Of a stretch of 64,000 nucleotides of DNA, positions 43,115 through 52,620 are shown one piece after another. Below the pieces are notes generated by a model. That model searched no databases. It saw nothing but the letters and a program-made list of their open reading frames with translations, and was not told the DNA's origin. Positions within the stretch are counted from its first letter, which is position 1, and every line of letters starts with the position of its first letter. A program made the translations under genes and the position numbers. Origin of the DNA: Bacteroidota bacterium (GTDB taxonomy: Bacteria; Bacteroidota; Ignavibacteria; Tepidaquicellales; Tepidaquicellaceae); NCBI GenBank assembly GCA_018266835.1, contig JAFDZP010000001.1, forward strand, positions 125,283 through 189,282, written 5' to 3'.

Positions 43115-43692
43115 AGTTCAGATGCTAATTGTTTTTTAAATTCAGTAAGTCTTGCTTCATCAAGATACTCATCGTATTTATATTCTTTGCCAAATTTTAC
43201 ATTACATTTTGAAAACGGATAGGGGATTTCAAATTTATCCCAGCTCTTTAATATTTTTTTTGAAGAGTAATTAATCTTTACAGGTATAACCGGAATTTTA
43301 CATTCATGAGAAACTATGAGTGCGCCGTTTTTAATTTCTTTCAATGGTCCGCGCGGACCATCAGGTGTAATCACAATATTGTATCCGTCCTTAGCTACTT
43401 CAAATAAATCGTTCAATGCTTCCTTTCCGCCTTTTGAACTAGAGCCGCGGCTTACTTTGTAATTCCACTTTTTTAAAAGTGTAGATAATATTTCTCCGTC
43501 TTTACTCTGAGAAACCAATGCGCATGATTTTTTATTCTTAAATAAACTCCAGCCCAGCAACATTTGTGAATGCCAGAAAATAAATACTGCCTGTTTGTTT
43601 AAAGCACTTTCATTGGTAATTTCAACTCTCAGGGTACTGACTAAAACTCTTATTAAAAAAGGTAAAACACTATATTCTAAAAAACTCTTCAA
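43111..43692 (-). CDS. DUF374-family lysophospholipid acyltransferase-like protein
   Basis: A 193-residue protein of the DUF374/LPLAT family. Landmarks are FIFWHSQMLLGWSLF (an H-x4-type acyltransferase motif in which the His is followed by SQMLL), SQSKDGEILSTLL, RGSSSKGGKEALNDL and VITPDGPRGPLKEIKNGAL. Genes of this family are commonly found near lpxB and lpxK or kdtA, and a role in acylating a lipid A or related precursor is inferred from that. The start is a TTG at 43692, 2 bases after lpxB. Confidence 0.88.
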   Translation of the reverse strand: MKSFLEYSVLPFLIRVLVSTLRVEITNESALNKQAVFIFWHSQMLLGWSLFKNKKSCALVSQSKDGEILSTLLKKWNYKVSRGSSSKGGKEALNDLFEVAKDGYNIVITPDGPRGPLKEIKNGALIVSHECKIPVIPVKINYSSKKILKSWDKFEIPYPFSKCNVKFGKEYKYDEYLDEARLTEFKKQLASEL

Positions 43693-43694
43693 TC

Positions 43695-44828
43695 TTACTT
43701 CAAATAGGTTGAAATTATTTCTGCGGCATTCTGTGAAGCATTTTTATCTGTCAGTATTTTTTTCATTTCTTTGAAATCGTTCTTCATTTGCTCGGCATAT
43801 TTTTTATCAGTTAAAATCTTTTTTGCTTCATTAAAAATATTTTCAGAAGTCATATTTTCCTGTATAAATTCTTTTACGGCTTTGCGTTTCAGTAGTATAT
43901 TTACCATTGCAAAGTTATCTATCCTTACAAGATTTTTACCTATTAGGTAATTCATTTTACCTGCTTTGTATCCGGATATAAATGGAGTTTCAAGCAATGC
44001 GCATTCCATTGAAGATGTCCCGATTTTTGTGATGACCAAATCAGAATCCAGAATAGTTCTATACAACGCTTCACTTGAATTATTGAGAATGAAATTAAAA
44101 TTCTCTATGCCTTTGAATTTTTTATAAAACTCCATCGGGAAATTCTCCGAACAAATCACATTAACTTTGCTGCTGAATTCTTTAATTAATTTGTTACCTG
44201 TCTCAATGAAAACAGGAAAGATTCTGTCAATTTCTTCTTTTCGGCTTCCGGGCATTAAAGATATTATCTTTGTTCTGCCTTCGGTTTTTTTGTTTTCACT
44301 TAAATATTTATTTATACGATTATTCAGCGGATGACCTACAAATTCAGCTGCGACTCCTTCCTTCTCATACATTTCTTTTTCAAAAGGAAATATAACAAGC
44401 ATTTTATCTATAAGCTTTTTAATTTTTTTTATCCTGCTGTAATGCCATGCCCAGATTTGCGGAGAGATATAATAAATAATTTTGCCGGTATAAAACACTC
44501 TGATTTTCTCTGCGAGCTTTAAATTGAATCCCGGAAAGTCCACAAGAATTACCAAGTCGGGTTCAAAACTCTTTATTTGCTTTACAGTATCATTTAAAAC
44601 TCCGGTAATTTTTTTTAAATTCTTTATTACTTTGGTAAATCCTATAAAGTTAATTTCTTTAAAATTGTGAATAAGTTCTACACCGCTGTTTTCAAGTTCG
44701 TTTCCCCCAATACCTTTTAAAGAAACGTCCGGATAAATATTAGTCAATGCACGAATTACATTAGCCCCATGGAAATCTCCTGAGGATTCTCCTGCGACAA
44801 TAAATATTTTTTTACTGGATGTGTTCAA
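43695..44828 (-). CDS. lpxB: Lipid-A-disaccharide synthase
   Basis: A 377-residue GT19 glycosyltransferase that joins UDP-diacylglucosamine and lipid X to make the lipid A disaccharide. It has IFIVAGESSGDFHGANVIRA at the N terminus, LVDFPGFNLKLAEK, YYISPQIWAWHYSRI, EFVGHPLNNR, SLMPGSRKEEIDRIFPVF and TKIGTSSMECALLETPFISG. The start is a TTG at 44828 (TTG AAC ACA TCC). First gene of the operon lpxB-DUF374-lpxK-C26-DUF4292. It is divergent from the giant secreted-protein gene at 45128, with 299 bases between. Confidence 0.96.
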   Translation of the reverse strand: MNTSSKKIFIVAGESSGDFHGANVIRALTNIYPDVSLKGIGGNELENSGVELIHNFKEINFIGFTKVIKNLKKITGVLNDTVKQIKSFEPDLVILVDFPGFNLKLAEKIRVFYTGKIIYYISPQIWAWHYSRIKKIKKLIDKMLVIFPFEKEMYEKEGVAAEFVGHPLNNRINKYLSENKKTEGRTKIISLMPGSRKEEIDRIFPVFIETGNKLIKEFSSKVNVICSENFPMEFYKKFKGIENFNFILNNSSEALYRTILDSDLVITKIGTSSMECALLETPFISGYKAGKMNYLIGKNLVRIDNFAMVNILLKRKAVKEFIQENMTSENIFNEAKKILTDKKYAEQMKNDFKEMKKILTDKNASQNAAEIISTYLK

Positions 44829-45127
44829 AATTACCCTAAATTAGTTAAATAATTACTCTTTATCAGAATAAAAAAAAATCCATTAAAAGTATTACTATTA
44901 AGAATTTAGGACTCCAAAATACCATGTCACAAACGTCTGAAAATGTCAGTGTTATAAGACTAATTATAATTGAAAACAAATCGTTTTTAGTCTATTTTAC
45001 AGAGTTAAACCTATTCCGACTCAACTATTTTTGCAAAATTCTGATTAATTCAGAATTTTGCCATATTTTATAATTTTTTTTCTAAAACATTACTTTTTTT
45101 ATTTATCAATTTAACCAAACTCACTCT
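44829..45127. promoter_or_regulatory. Divergent intergenic region, lpxB and giant secreted protein 1
   Basis: This 299-base AT-rich region must hold promoters for lpxB (leftward) and the 2476-residue protein (rightward). It contains a perfect hairpin, GCAAAATTCTGA (45033-45044) / TCAGAATTTTGC (45050-45061) with a 5-base loop, 67 bases before the start codon and followed after about 14 bases by an eight-T run. It also contains CCATGTCACA at 44922-44931, 206 bases before the start; the same 10-mer lies at a similar distance before the second giant gene (52962-52971). Confidence 0.5.
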
Positions 45128-48100
45128 ATGAGGAAATCTTTAGTATCTCTATTGGCGTGTATTGCTGTTTTGTTTCTCACGCTCACAGCAAACGCGCAAG
45201 TTGATGTCAGCGGAGCATTGGTAGGAAACGGTTCCTACACAACCCTTGGCGCAGCGTTCACTGCAATTAACGGCGGGGCTCAGACGTCAGCCGTAATAAC
45301 CATCGGAATTTCCGGAAATACATCTGAAGGTTCAGCAACTGCAACTTTAAATGCAGGTGTATGGACATCAATAACTATCTCTCCTACAGGCGGGGCTTCC
45401 AGAACAATTACAGGAGCAACCACAGCGGGTAGTCCTATGATAGATTTTTCAGGTGCAGACAACGTCACGATTGACGGTCTGAACACCGGAGGCAACAGCT
45501 TAACTATTTCTAATACTACAGCATCTGCTACTTCAGTTACCAGTACTATCAGGTTTATTGGCGGTGCAACAAATAATACAATTACAAATTGCAGTTTGCA
45601 AGGTTCAGGAAATGCATCAGTTGCCACTAACGGTGCAGTGGTGTTCTTTTCTACAGATGCAGTTACAGCTAACGGAAACGATAACAACACAATTTCTAAT
45701 TGTGATATCGGACCGGCAGGTGTTAACTTACCTACAAAATGTATTTTAGGTAACGGTTCAACTACAACCACAGCTATTGGTAACAGCGGAATAGTTATTA
45801 GCAATAATACTATTCACGATTATTTTTCTGCAACCGTAACCAGTGCCGGGGTAGCTACAAACGGCGGATGTAATAACTGGACAGTTACAGGAAATAAATT
45901 TTATCAGGGCGCAACCAGAACATGGACAACAGGCGCAGTACATAATGCAATTTTGATGGGTCCATCAACTGCAACTTCAGGGATGCAGGGAGCTATAATA
46001 ACAAATAATATTATCGGTTATGCAACTAATTCTCAGACAGGTACATATACTTTAACAGGAAGCACAGGTATATTCAGAGCTATTCACCTTACTGCTATTA
46101 CAAGCGGTACATTAAACAGAATTTCAAATAATACAATTGCTGCTATCAGCTTAACCGGTGTTACATCAAGCGGAACAAGCACAAGCACACCTTTTGCATG
46201 TATACTTGCAAACACAGGTCTTACAAATACTGATAGTAATACAATCGGAAGCCAGTCAGCAACAGGCTCAATAGTTTATTCAACAAATACAACTACAGCT
46301 ACAGATGTTTATGGTTTCTACAACTTCGGTTCAAATGACTGGAATTGCAGAAATAATACAATCGGCGGGTTTACTGCAAATAATGCAGGCGCATCCGGAG
46401 CTTTTATATTTTACGGAATAAGATGTAATACAGGTGCCGCACTGGTATTCACTGCTTCCAATAATTTAATAGGTGGTACGGTTGCAAACTCTATTTCGAG
46501 TAACTCAACTTCTACTACTGCTCAGATGATTGGTATGCAGATAGCAACCGGTAACGGAAATCTATCAACTAACACAATCAGAAACATAACTGCAGCAGGC
46601 GGTACCGGAACAGGAACAGGAGCTTCCGTTATGGGTATTGCAACAAATGCCGCTACAAGCAGTAACCATACATTAACATCAAATTTAATTCATACCTTAT
46701 CTAATACAAGTGCTGCAGGTGCAGTAACTGTAACAGGTATTATGTACGGTTCAACTACGGGAACAAATACAATAGAAAGGAATTTTATTCATTCTTTCAG
46801 TATTGTTTCATCCAGCGCATCAGCTACAATGAACGGTATATCCGTTAACTCGGGTACATCTACTTATAAGAATAATATGATCCGTCTTGGTATCGATGCT
46901 GCAGGAAGTTCAATTACTGCAGGTATCGTTATCAACGGTATTAACGAACAGGTAGCAGGTACAGATAATTTTTACAATAACAGTGTATATATCGGCGGTT
47001 CAGGTGTTGTTACAACAGCTGCAAATACTTATGCCTTTATAAGCACTATAACCACCAATACCAGAAATTTCAAAGATAATATTTTCTGGAATGCAAGAAG
47101 TAACGGAACCAGCACAGGTAAACACTATGGTATCAGAGTAGGCGGTACCGCAGCAAATCCTACAGGCTTAGCTTCCGATTATAACCTCGTATATGTTAAT
47201 GGAACAGGTGGTGTGTTCGGATTTTTTAACTCTTTAGATGTTGCTAATTTATCAGCATGGAAAGTTGCAACAGGTCAGGACGGTTCAAGTATTGAAGGAT
47301 ATGATCCTCAGTTCCTAACACCGGCAGGAACTTCTTCTACGGTGGATTTACATATTAGCCCGACAAATCCTACAGTTATCGAAGGTTCAGGTATTGCTGT
47401 TGCCGGAGTAACAGATGATTTTGACGGACAGACAAGAAGCACATTAACACCAACAGATATGGGTGCCGATGCAGGTAACTTCGTAGCACAGGATGTTTCA
47501 GGTCCTGCAATATCTTATACACCATTGACTAATACAATAGTTGGAGCAAATCAAACACTGACTGCTACAATCACAGACGCTTCAGGCGTAGGTTCAGGTG
47601 CAGGTTTACCTACACTTTATTATAAACTTAATGCAGGAGCATACTCAGCTGTAACTGGAACTGATATCGGTTCAAATCAATACACATTCACTTTTGGTTC
47701 AGTAACATCTGCCCCGGGTGATGTAATTTCATATTACCTAGTTGCTCAGGATGCGGCAGGATCACCGAACTTCTCATGCTCTCCTTCATTAGGAGCTTCA
47801 GGATTTACAGCTAATCCACCGGCAGTTTCAACTCCTCCTACAACTCCAAATACATTTACAGCTGTAGGTTCAATTTCAGGAACTAAGACAGTAGGTTCAG
47901 CCGGAAGAGATTATGCAACTTTAAAAGCAGCTTTTGACGATATTAACACAAAAGTACTTACAGCAAATCTTATTCTTGATATTCAGGCAGAAGGTACCAC
48001 TGAAACTGCAACGGCAGTATTAAACACAGTTTCAAATTATGGCGGCTCATTTACATTAACAATAAAACCAAACTCAACCGCAACAGTAACAGGTTCAATT

Positions 48101-51100
48101 CCAAGTGCTGCACTTATCAAATTGAACGGATCAGATAATGTAATTATAGATGGAAGTAACAGCGGCGGTACAGATAAGAGCCTAACAATTTCAAATACAA
48201 ATACAACATCACCAACAGTCATATCCCTTGTAAGTTTAGGTACTGGCCAAGGTGCAACAAATAATACAATTAAAAATTGTATCATGAGCACTGGTGCAAG
48301 TACTGCAACCGGATACGGTATTGCAGTCGGCGGAAATACTCCCGGAACTTCAGGTGCAGATAATGATAATGTTACAATTCAAAATAATACAATAACAGTT
48401 GCCACTGTAAGCATTTATGTAGCAGGTACTGCTTCTGTAACTTCAGGCGGTGATGATAATTTAAACATTACCGGTAATAATCTGAATTCAAACACAACAA
48501 TTCAGACACAGGCAATCCAGGTAGGAAATGCATTAACCAGCTCAATTTCTCTAAACACAATCAGTGTTACTACATCTGGTGCTTTTCAACCTGTCGGTAT
48601 TTCACTTGAAACAGGTTTTGTATCATCAACTGTTACCAGAAATTTAATTACTAACATATTGGCAACCAATACAGGCGGTTACGGCGGCAGAGGTATTACC
48701 GTTGGAACAGGTACTGCTTCCAGCTCATTGACAATTGCCAATAACGTAATTTATGGAGTAAACGGTTCCAACTGGAATGCTTTCAGTAATTCATCTTCTG
48801 CGGGTATATGGATTGGAACAGTCGGAGGTTCAACAACTATTTCCACAACTGCAGGCGGTGTTTCGTTATACTATAATAGTGTGAGCATGACAGGAAGTAT
48901 GGGTTCAGGTTCAACGACTGCTATTACTGCAGCGTTATATGTCGGTTCAGGTGCAAGTGCATTAGATATTAGAAATAATGTTTTAGCAAATACTCAGACC
49001 GGTACCAGTACTACACAAAAGAACTATGCTATTTATAGTGCAGCTGCAAATACAGCTTTCACTAATATAAACTACAATGATTATTATGTAGCTAATACAT
49101 TTAACGCTGCATCGGCTATTCCGGGATTTTTAGGTTCGGACAGAACAAATCTCGCCGGAATACAAACAGGATTCGGTGGAAATGCAAACTCATTAGTAGT
49201 CGATCCTACATTCAGTAATGCAACCAATGACCTTAGAATTCTGGCAGGTTCACCTGTTTATCACGTTGGAACACCTGTAAGTGTTACGACTGACTACACA
49301 GGAGCAACCAGAGATGCATCAACTCCTACATTAGGCGCTTATGAAGCAACTTTAAATGGAGGTCCGGTAATTACATATACAGCATTAACAGGAACAAGTA
49401 ACTTAAATTCCAGATCTCTCAACAGTGTCAGCATTACAGATGGTGACGGAGTTGCCGGCGGCGGAAACGCTCCAAGAGTTTACTGGAAAGTAAATGCAGC
49501 TGCATTCAGCTTGGCAAACAGCGCAGCAGGTGTTTATAACGGTTCCACATACGACTTCACAATCGGAACTTCCGGTTTATCAGTTGCAGATGTAGTTTCA
49601 TATTTCGTTGTTGCTCAGGATAACCTTGGTGCAGTTAATTCTAATCCTGCAACAGGTTTAGTTGCTACAGATGTTAATACAATTACAACATATCCAACAT
49701 CACCTAATACTTACACTATTGCAGCACCACCGCTTTCAGGTACCTATACAGTGGGAACCACTTTATTCAGACCTATCGGCGGAGGCAAGCTCGAATTTGA
49801 AACTCGTACAAGACAGGTTCAAAGAAGAGTTTTAGCGGACAACGATGCAGCGAAAGTAGATACTAAATCTAATCCAAATTCAGAAGCACTTAATAAACTT
49901 CCTGAATACAAAGAGAGTGATTATGTATTTACAACTGTAGAAGAAACATATCAGGTACCTATGGTTAACGGTGTAGAATACAAAGGAACCCTTTATCATG
50001 AATTCACTAAAGAAGAAAAATTACAGTTAGGTTTACCTGATGCAATGGTTGGGGACTTTGCTACATTAGCTTCAGCAGTTTCAGCTTTTAATTCAAGAGG
50101 TGTAAACGGAGCAACTGTATTTTCATTGACAGATGCATCTTATGCAGAAGGTAACATAGTTCTCAATAATGTAAGTGATGCGCCAACTACTGCAGTTAAT
50201 ACTTTGAAAATAAGACCTGCAGCAGGTGTAAGTGTATCTATTTCTTCTTCACAGGCATCACTTCCGATCATTAAATCTATCGGATTAAACTACTTTACGA
50301 TAGACGGTAATCCATTCGGCGCAGAAGCACTGACAATTACAAACAGCAGTGCAACAGCACCTATTGGTATTCATATTGCTTCTTCAGGTACAACAACTAT
50401 TACTCAGGACACTGTTAAAAATGTAACAGTAGTCGGAGGATTAAATTCAGGAACAACTACCACCGCAATTGGTATTACAATTTCTGACCAGGCAGCAGGC
50501 GGTTTCGGAAATGGTTACGGTAATGGAATTGTTGTTACAAACTGTACATTCCAGAAATCAATGTTTGGTGTTTTAAGCGTTGGCGGCTCGGCTGCAGGTA
50601 CTAATAACATGACCAACATTTCATTTACAAATAATAACTTAGCAACATCCGGAGCAAATTGCATCGGTTTCTGTGGTATCGGTATGCAGGGAACAAACGG
50701 CGGATTGATTTCACAAAACACCATTGCAAACTTTGAAACAGTTTCTGCGCTTGACCACAGAGGAATCTGGCTCCCAACAGCTGCTAAAAATATAGTTGTT
50801 GAAAGAAATAACATTAACACCTTAGGATATACCGGAACCAGTGGTTATGGTAATTATGGAGTGCTTCTTACAACAGGTGAAACTGCTTCTAATAACATTG
50901 TAAGAAACAACGTTATTGCTGATTTATGGGGTGACGGATGGACGCACTTAACAGTACTTGGAGATAATACTCACGGTGTTTACGCTACAGGCACACAAAC
51001 AGGTATCAAAATCTACAATAACTCAATCAGCCTTGGAAGAAATACACTAAACCAAACAGATGCTTTAACTACAGGTATCTGTCTAGCAACAGGTTCTACG

Positions 51101-52558
51101 GCTGATATAAGAAACAACTCAATTGTAAACAATGCAGGATTATCTGCAGCAACAGGATACGGCTCAACTTGTATTTATTTACAATCTGCTGCATCTCAGT
51201 TAGAAAATTCTAACTATAATAATTTATATGATAATGCAACAGGTTCAGGCGTTAAATTAGCCGGAAAAATTGCAACAACTAACTACACTACATTAGCTCT
51301 TTATAAAGCAGCTACTTCGTTAGATTCATACTCATTATCGGGTGACCCTGCTTATACATCTTCAACAAATCTATTACCTGATGTAAATAATGCTAATTGC
51401 TGGTTATTAAGCGGTAATGGTCTTCCGGGATTAGTAACAAACGACTATAACGGAACAGCCAGAAGCGTAACAGTAGCAGGCGGAGCAGTTGATATTGGTG
51501 CGTACGAGTTCGTTCCGGTAGCAGCAGCACCATCAGTAGCAGGAAGCCCTGCAGCTCCTCCGGTAGGCGGCGGTACACAAACATTTACCTCTAACGGTAA
51601 ATTACTTGCGCAAATTGATTGGGGTGCCACAGGAACAAATCCATCAGCTATTACATTTACATTCTACCCTGGAACAAATCCTCCGGGATCAACAGGTTTC
51701 AATGTTGGTAACGGTTACTGGGTTATCACTGTTCCTGACGGTACAGGATTCACATACGATTTAACTTTATATTATGATCCGGCTCAATTAGGTACTATTC
51801 CTGCTGATACAAACGTTGTAATCTGTAAATCTGAAGATGGCGGCGGTGTTTATGCTCCGTTCCTCGTTTATGGTACGAACCCGGGGGAATACGAACGTAA
51901 TTCAGCACAGCACAAAATCATCATTCATGGATTGTCATCATTCTCAACATTCGGTTTAGGTGATAACAATGCACCTTTACCTGTTGAACTTGCTTCATTC
52001 ACAGCAAACATTGACAGAAGAAATGTAAACCTTAATTGGTCTACAGTTTCTGAACTGAATAATGCAGGTTTTGATATTGAAAGAAAGATTTCAACTTCAC
52101 AAACATGGACAAAAGTCGGTAACGTAGCCGGTAACGGTACATCAGCTACTACTCATAGCTATAGCTTCATTGATAGAAACATTGAGTCAGGAAAATACAA
52201 CTACAGATTGAAACAAATCGATAATAACGGAAACTTCAATTATCATCAGTTATCTTCACTTGTAGATGTAGGTATTCCAACTAAATTTGATATTAGCCAA
52301 AACTATCCGAATCCGTTTAATCCAACAACAAAGATTAATTACGATTTGCCATTCGATAGCAAGGTTTCTATCATGCTATATGATATGACAGGAAGACAAG
52401 TTGCTACAATTATTAACGCAACTCAGTCAGCAGGTTATCATACAGTTCAGTTCAATGCTTCAAATTTAGCAAGTGGTACATACTTCTACAATATTATTGC
52501 AGAAGGCGGTAATGCTTCTAAATTCATTACAACAAAGAAAATGGTACTTGTAAAATAA
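45128..52558 (+). CDS. Giant secreted beta-helix-type protein 1 with type IX sorting domain
   Basis: A 2476-residue exported surface protein. The signal peptide covers residues 1-23 (cleavage after ANA before Gln24). Three large modules follow, each opening with a short 'TLxAAFxAIN'-like segment and continuing as Thr/Ser/Asn/Gly-rich parallel beta-helix repeats (NNTIxNC, ISNNTI patterns): about 24-790, 915-1410 and 1537-2130. Modules 1-2 and 2-3 are joined by related Ig-like linkers (YTPLTNTIVGANQ at about 795; YTALTGTSNLNSR at about 1415). A Lys/Glu-rich insertion of about 90 residues (about 1548-1640) interrupts the opening of module 3. The end has LPVELASFTA, a RLKQIDNNGNF strand and NYPNPFNPTTK (about 2392), the Por/type IX C-terminal sorting domain. 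Binding partner unknown. Confidence 0.9.
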   Translation: MRKSLVSLLACIAVLFLTLTANAQVDVSGALVGNGSYTTLGAAFTAINGGAQTSAVITIGISGNTSEGSATATLNAGVWTSITISPTGGASRTITGATTAGSPMIDFSGADNVTIDGLNTGGNSLTISNTTASATSVTSTIRFIGGATNNTITNCSLQGSGNASVATNGAVVFFSTDAVTANGNDNNTISNCDIGPAGVNLPTKCILGNGSTTTTAIGNSGIVISNNTIHDYFSATVTSAGVATNGGCNNWTVTGNKFYQGATRTWTTGAVHNAILMGPSTATSGMQGAIITNNIIGYATNSQTGTYTLTGSTGIFRAIHLTAITSGTLNRISNNTIAAISLTGVTSSGTSTSTPFACILANTGLTNTDSNTIGSQSATGSIVYSTNTTTATDVYGFYNFGSNDWNCRNNTIGGFTANNAGASGAFIFYGIRCNTGAALVFTASNNLIGGTVANSISSNSTSTTAQMIGMQIATGNGNLSTNTIRNITAAGGTGTGTGASVMGIATNAATSSNHTLTSNLIHTLSNTSAAGAVTVTGIMYGSTTGTNTIERNFIHSFSIVSSSASATMNGISVNSGTSTYKNNMIRLGIDAAGSSITAGIVINGINEQVAGTDNFYNNSVYIGGSGVVTTAANTYAFISTITTNTRNFKDNIFWNARSNGTSTGKHYGIRVGGTAANPTGLASDYNLVYVNGTGGVFGFFNSLDVANLSAWKVATGQDGSSIEGYDPQFLTPAGTSSTVDLHISPTNPTVIEGSGIAVAGVTDDFDGQTRSTLTPTDMGADAGNFVAQDVSGPAISYTPLTNTIVGANQTLTATITDASGVGSGAGLPTLYYKLNAGAYSAVTGTDIGSNQYTFTFGSVTSAPGDVISYYLVAQDAAGSPNFSCSPSLGASGFTANPPAVSTPPTTPNTFTAVGSISGTKTVGSAGRDYATLKAAFDDINTKVLTANLILDIQAEGTTETATAVLNTVSNYGGSFTLTIKPNSTATVTGSIPSAALIKLNGSDNVIIDGSNSGGTDKSLTISNTNTTSPTVISLVSLGTGQGATNNTIKNCIMSTGASTATGYGIAVGGNTPGTSGADNDNVTIQNNTITVATVSIYVAGTASVTSGGDDNLNITGNNLNSNTTIQTQAIQVGNALTSSISLNTISVTTSGAFQPVGISLETGFVSSTVTRNLITNILATNTGGYGGRGITVGTGTASSSLTIANNVIYGVNGSNWNAFSNSSSAGIWIGTVGGSTTISTTAGGVSLYYNSVSMTGSMGSGSTTAITAALYVGSGASALDIRNNVLANTQTGTSTTQKNYAIYSAAANTAFTNINYNDYYVANTFNAASAIPGFLGSDRTNLAGIQTGFGGNANSLVVDPTFSNATNDLRILAGSPVYHVGTPVSVTTDYTGATRDASTPTLGAYEATLNGGPVITYTALTGTSNLNSRSLNSVSITDGDGVAGGGNAPRVYWKVNAAAFSLANSAAGVYNGSTYDFTIGTSGLSVADVVSYFVVAQDNLGAVNSNPATGLVATDVNTITTYPTSPNTYTIAAPPLSGTYTVGTTLFRPIGGGKLEFETRTRQVQRRVLADNDAAKVDTKSNPNSEALNKLPEYKESDYVFTTVEETYQVPMVNGVEYKGTLYHEFTKEEKLQLGLPDAMVGDFATLASAVSAFNSRGVNGATVFSLTDASYAEGNIVLNNVSDAPTTAVNTLKIRPAAGVSVSISSSQASLPIIKSIGLNYFTIDGNPFGAEALTITNSSATAPIGIHIASSGTTTITQDTVKNVTVVGGLNSGTTTTAIGITISDQAAGGFGNGYGNGIVVTNCTFQKSMFGVLSVGGSAAGTNNMTNISFTNNNLATSGANCIGFCGIGMQGTNGGLISQNTIANFETVSALDHRGIWLPTAAKNIVVERNNINTLGYTGTSGYGNYGVLLTTGETASNNIVRNNVIADLWGDGWTHLTVLGDNTHGVYATGTQTGIKIYNNSISLGRNTLNQTDALTTGICLATGSTADIRNNSIVNNAGLSAATGYGSTCIYLQSAASQLENSNYNNLYDNATGSGVKLAGKIATTNYTTLALYKAATSLDSYSLSGDPAYTSSTNLLPDVNNANCWLLSGNGLPGLVTNDYNGTARSVTVAGGAVDIGAYEFVPVAAAPSVAGSPAAPPVGGGTQTFTSNGKLLAQIDWGATGTNPSAITFTFYPGTNPPGSTGFNVGNGYWVITVPDGTGFTYDLTLYYDPAQLGTIPADTNVVICKSEDGGGVYAPFLVYGTNPGEYERNSAQHKIIIHGLSSFSTFGLGDNNAPLPVELASFTANIDRRNVNLNWSTVSELNNAGFDIERKISTSQTWTKVGNVAGNGTSATTHSYSFIDRNIESGKYNYRLKQIDNNGNFNYHQLSSLVDVGIPTKFDISQNYPNPFNPTTKINYDLPFDSKVSIMLYDMTGRQVATIINATQSAGYHTVQFNASNLASGTYFYNIIAEGGNASKFITTKKMVLVK
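49770..50050 (+). other. Charged, non-repeat insertion inside giant protein 1
   Basis: The segment encodes about 90 residues rich in Lys, Glu, Asp and Arg (for example TRTRQVQRRVLADNDAAKVD and LYHEFTKEEKLQLGLPDAM), in a protein otherwise poor in charged residues. It sits exactly where module 2 runs straight from TVGSAGRDYATL; in module 3 the text reads TVGTTLFRP, the insertion, then VGDFATLASAV. It stays in frame throughout, so it is part of the protein and not an intron. Confidence 0.7.
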
Positions 52559-52587
52559 GATCTAATATTTAAGTAGTATTTTTAAAG

Positions 52588-52620
52588 CCCGTCCTGATTT
52601 TTTATCGGGGCGGGTTTTTT
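52588..52620 (+). terminator. Rho-independent terminator after giant protein 1
   Basis: A stem CCCGTCCTGAT (52588-52598) / ATCGGGGCGGG (52604-52614), 11 pairs with two G-U, has a 5-base T loop and is followed by six T. It lies 30 bases past the stop codon. Confidence 0.92.

Noticed and set aside
45280-45804. Long antisense open frame (174 codons) in giant gene 1
   Set aside because: Val/Pro/Ile-rich translation typical of the complement of Thr/Asn/Gly-rich repeats; no start context and fully inside a convincing gene.
49770-50050. Intron, intein or small mobile element inside giant gene 1
   Set aside because: The frame is continuous, there are no intein splice motifs, no inverted ends and no separate start; it reads as an in-frame protein insertion.
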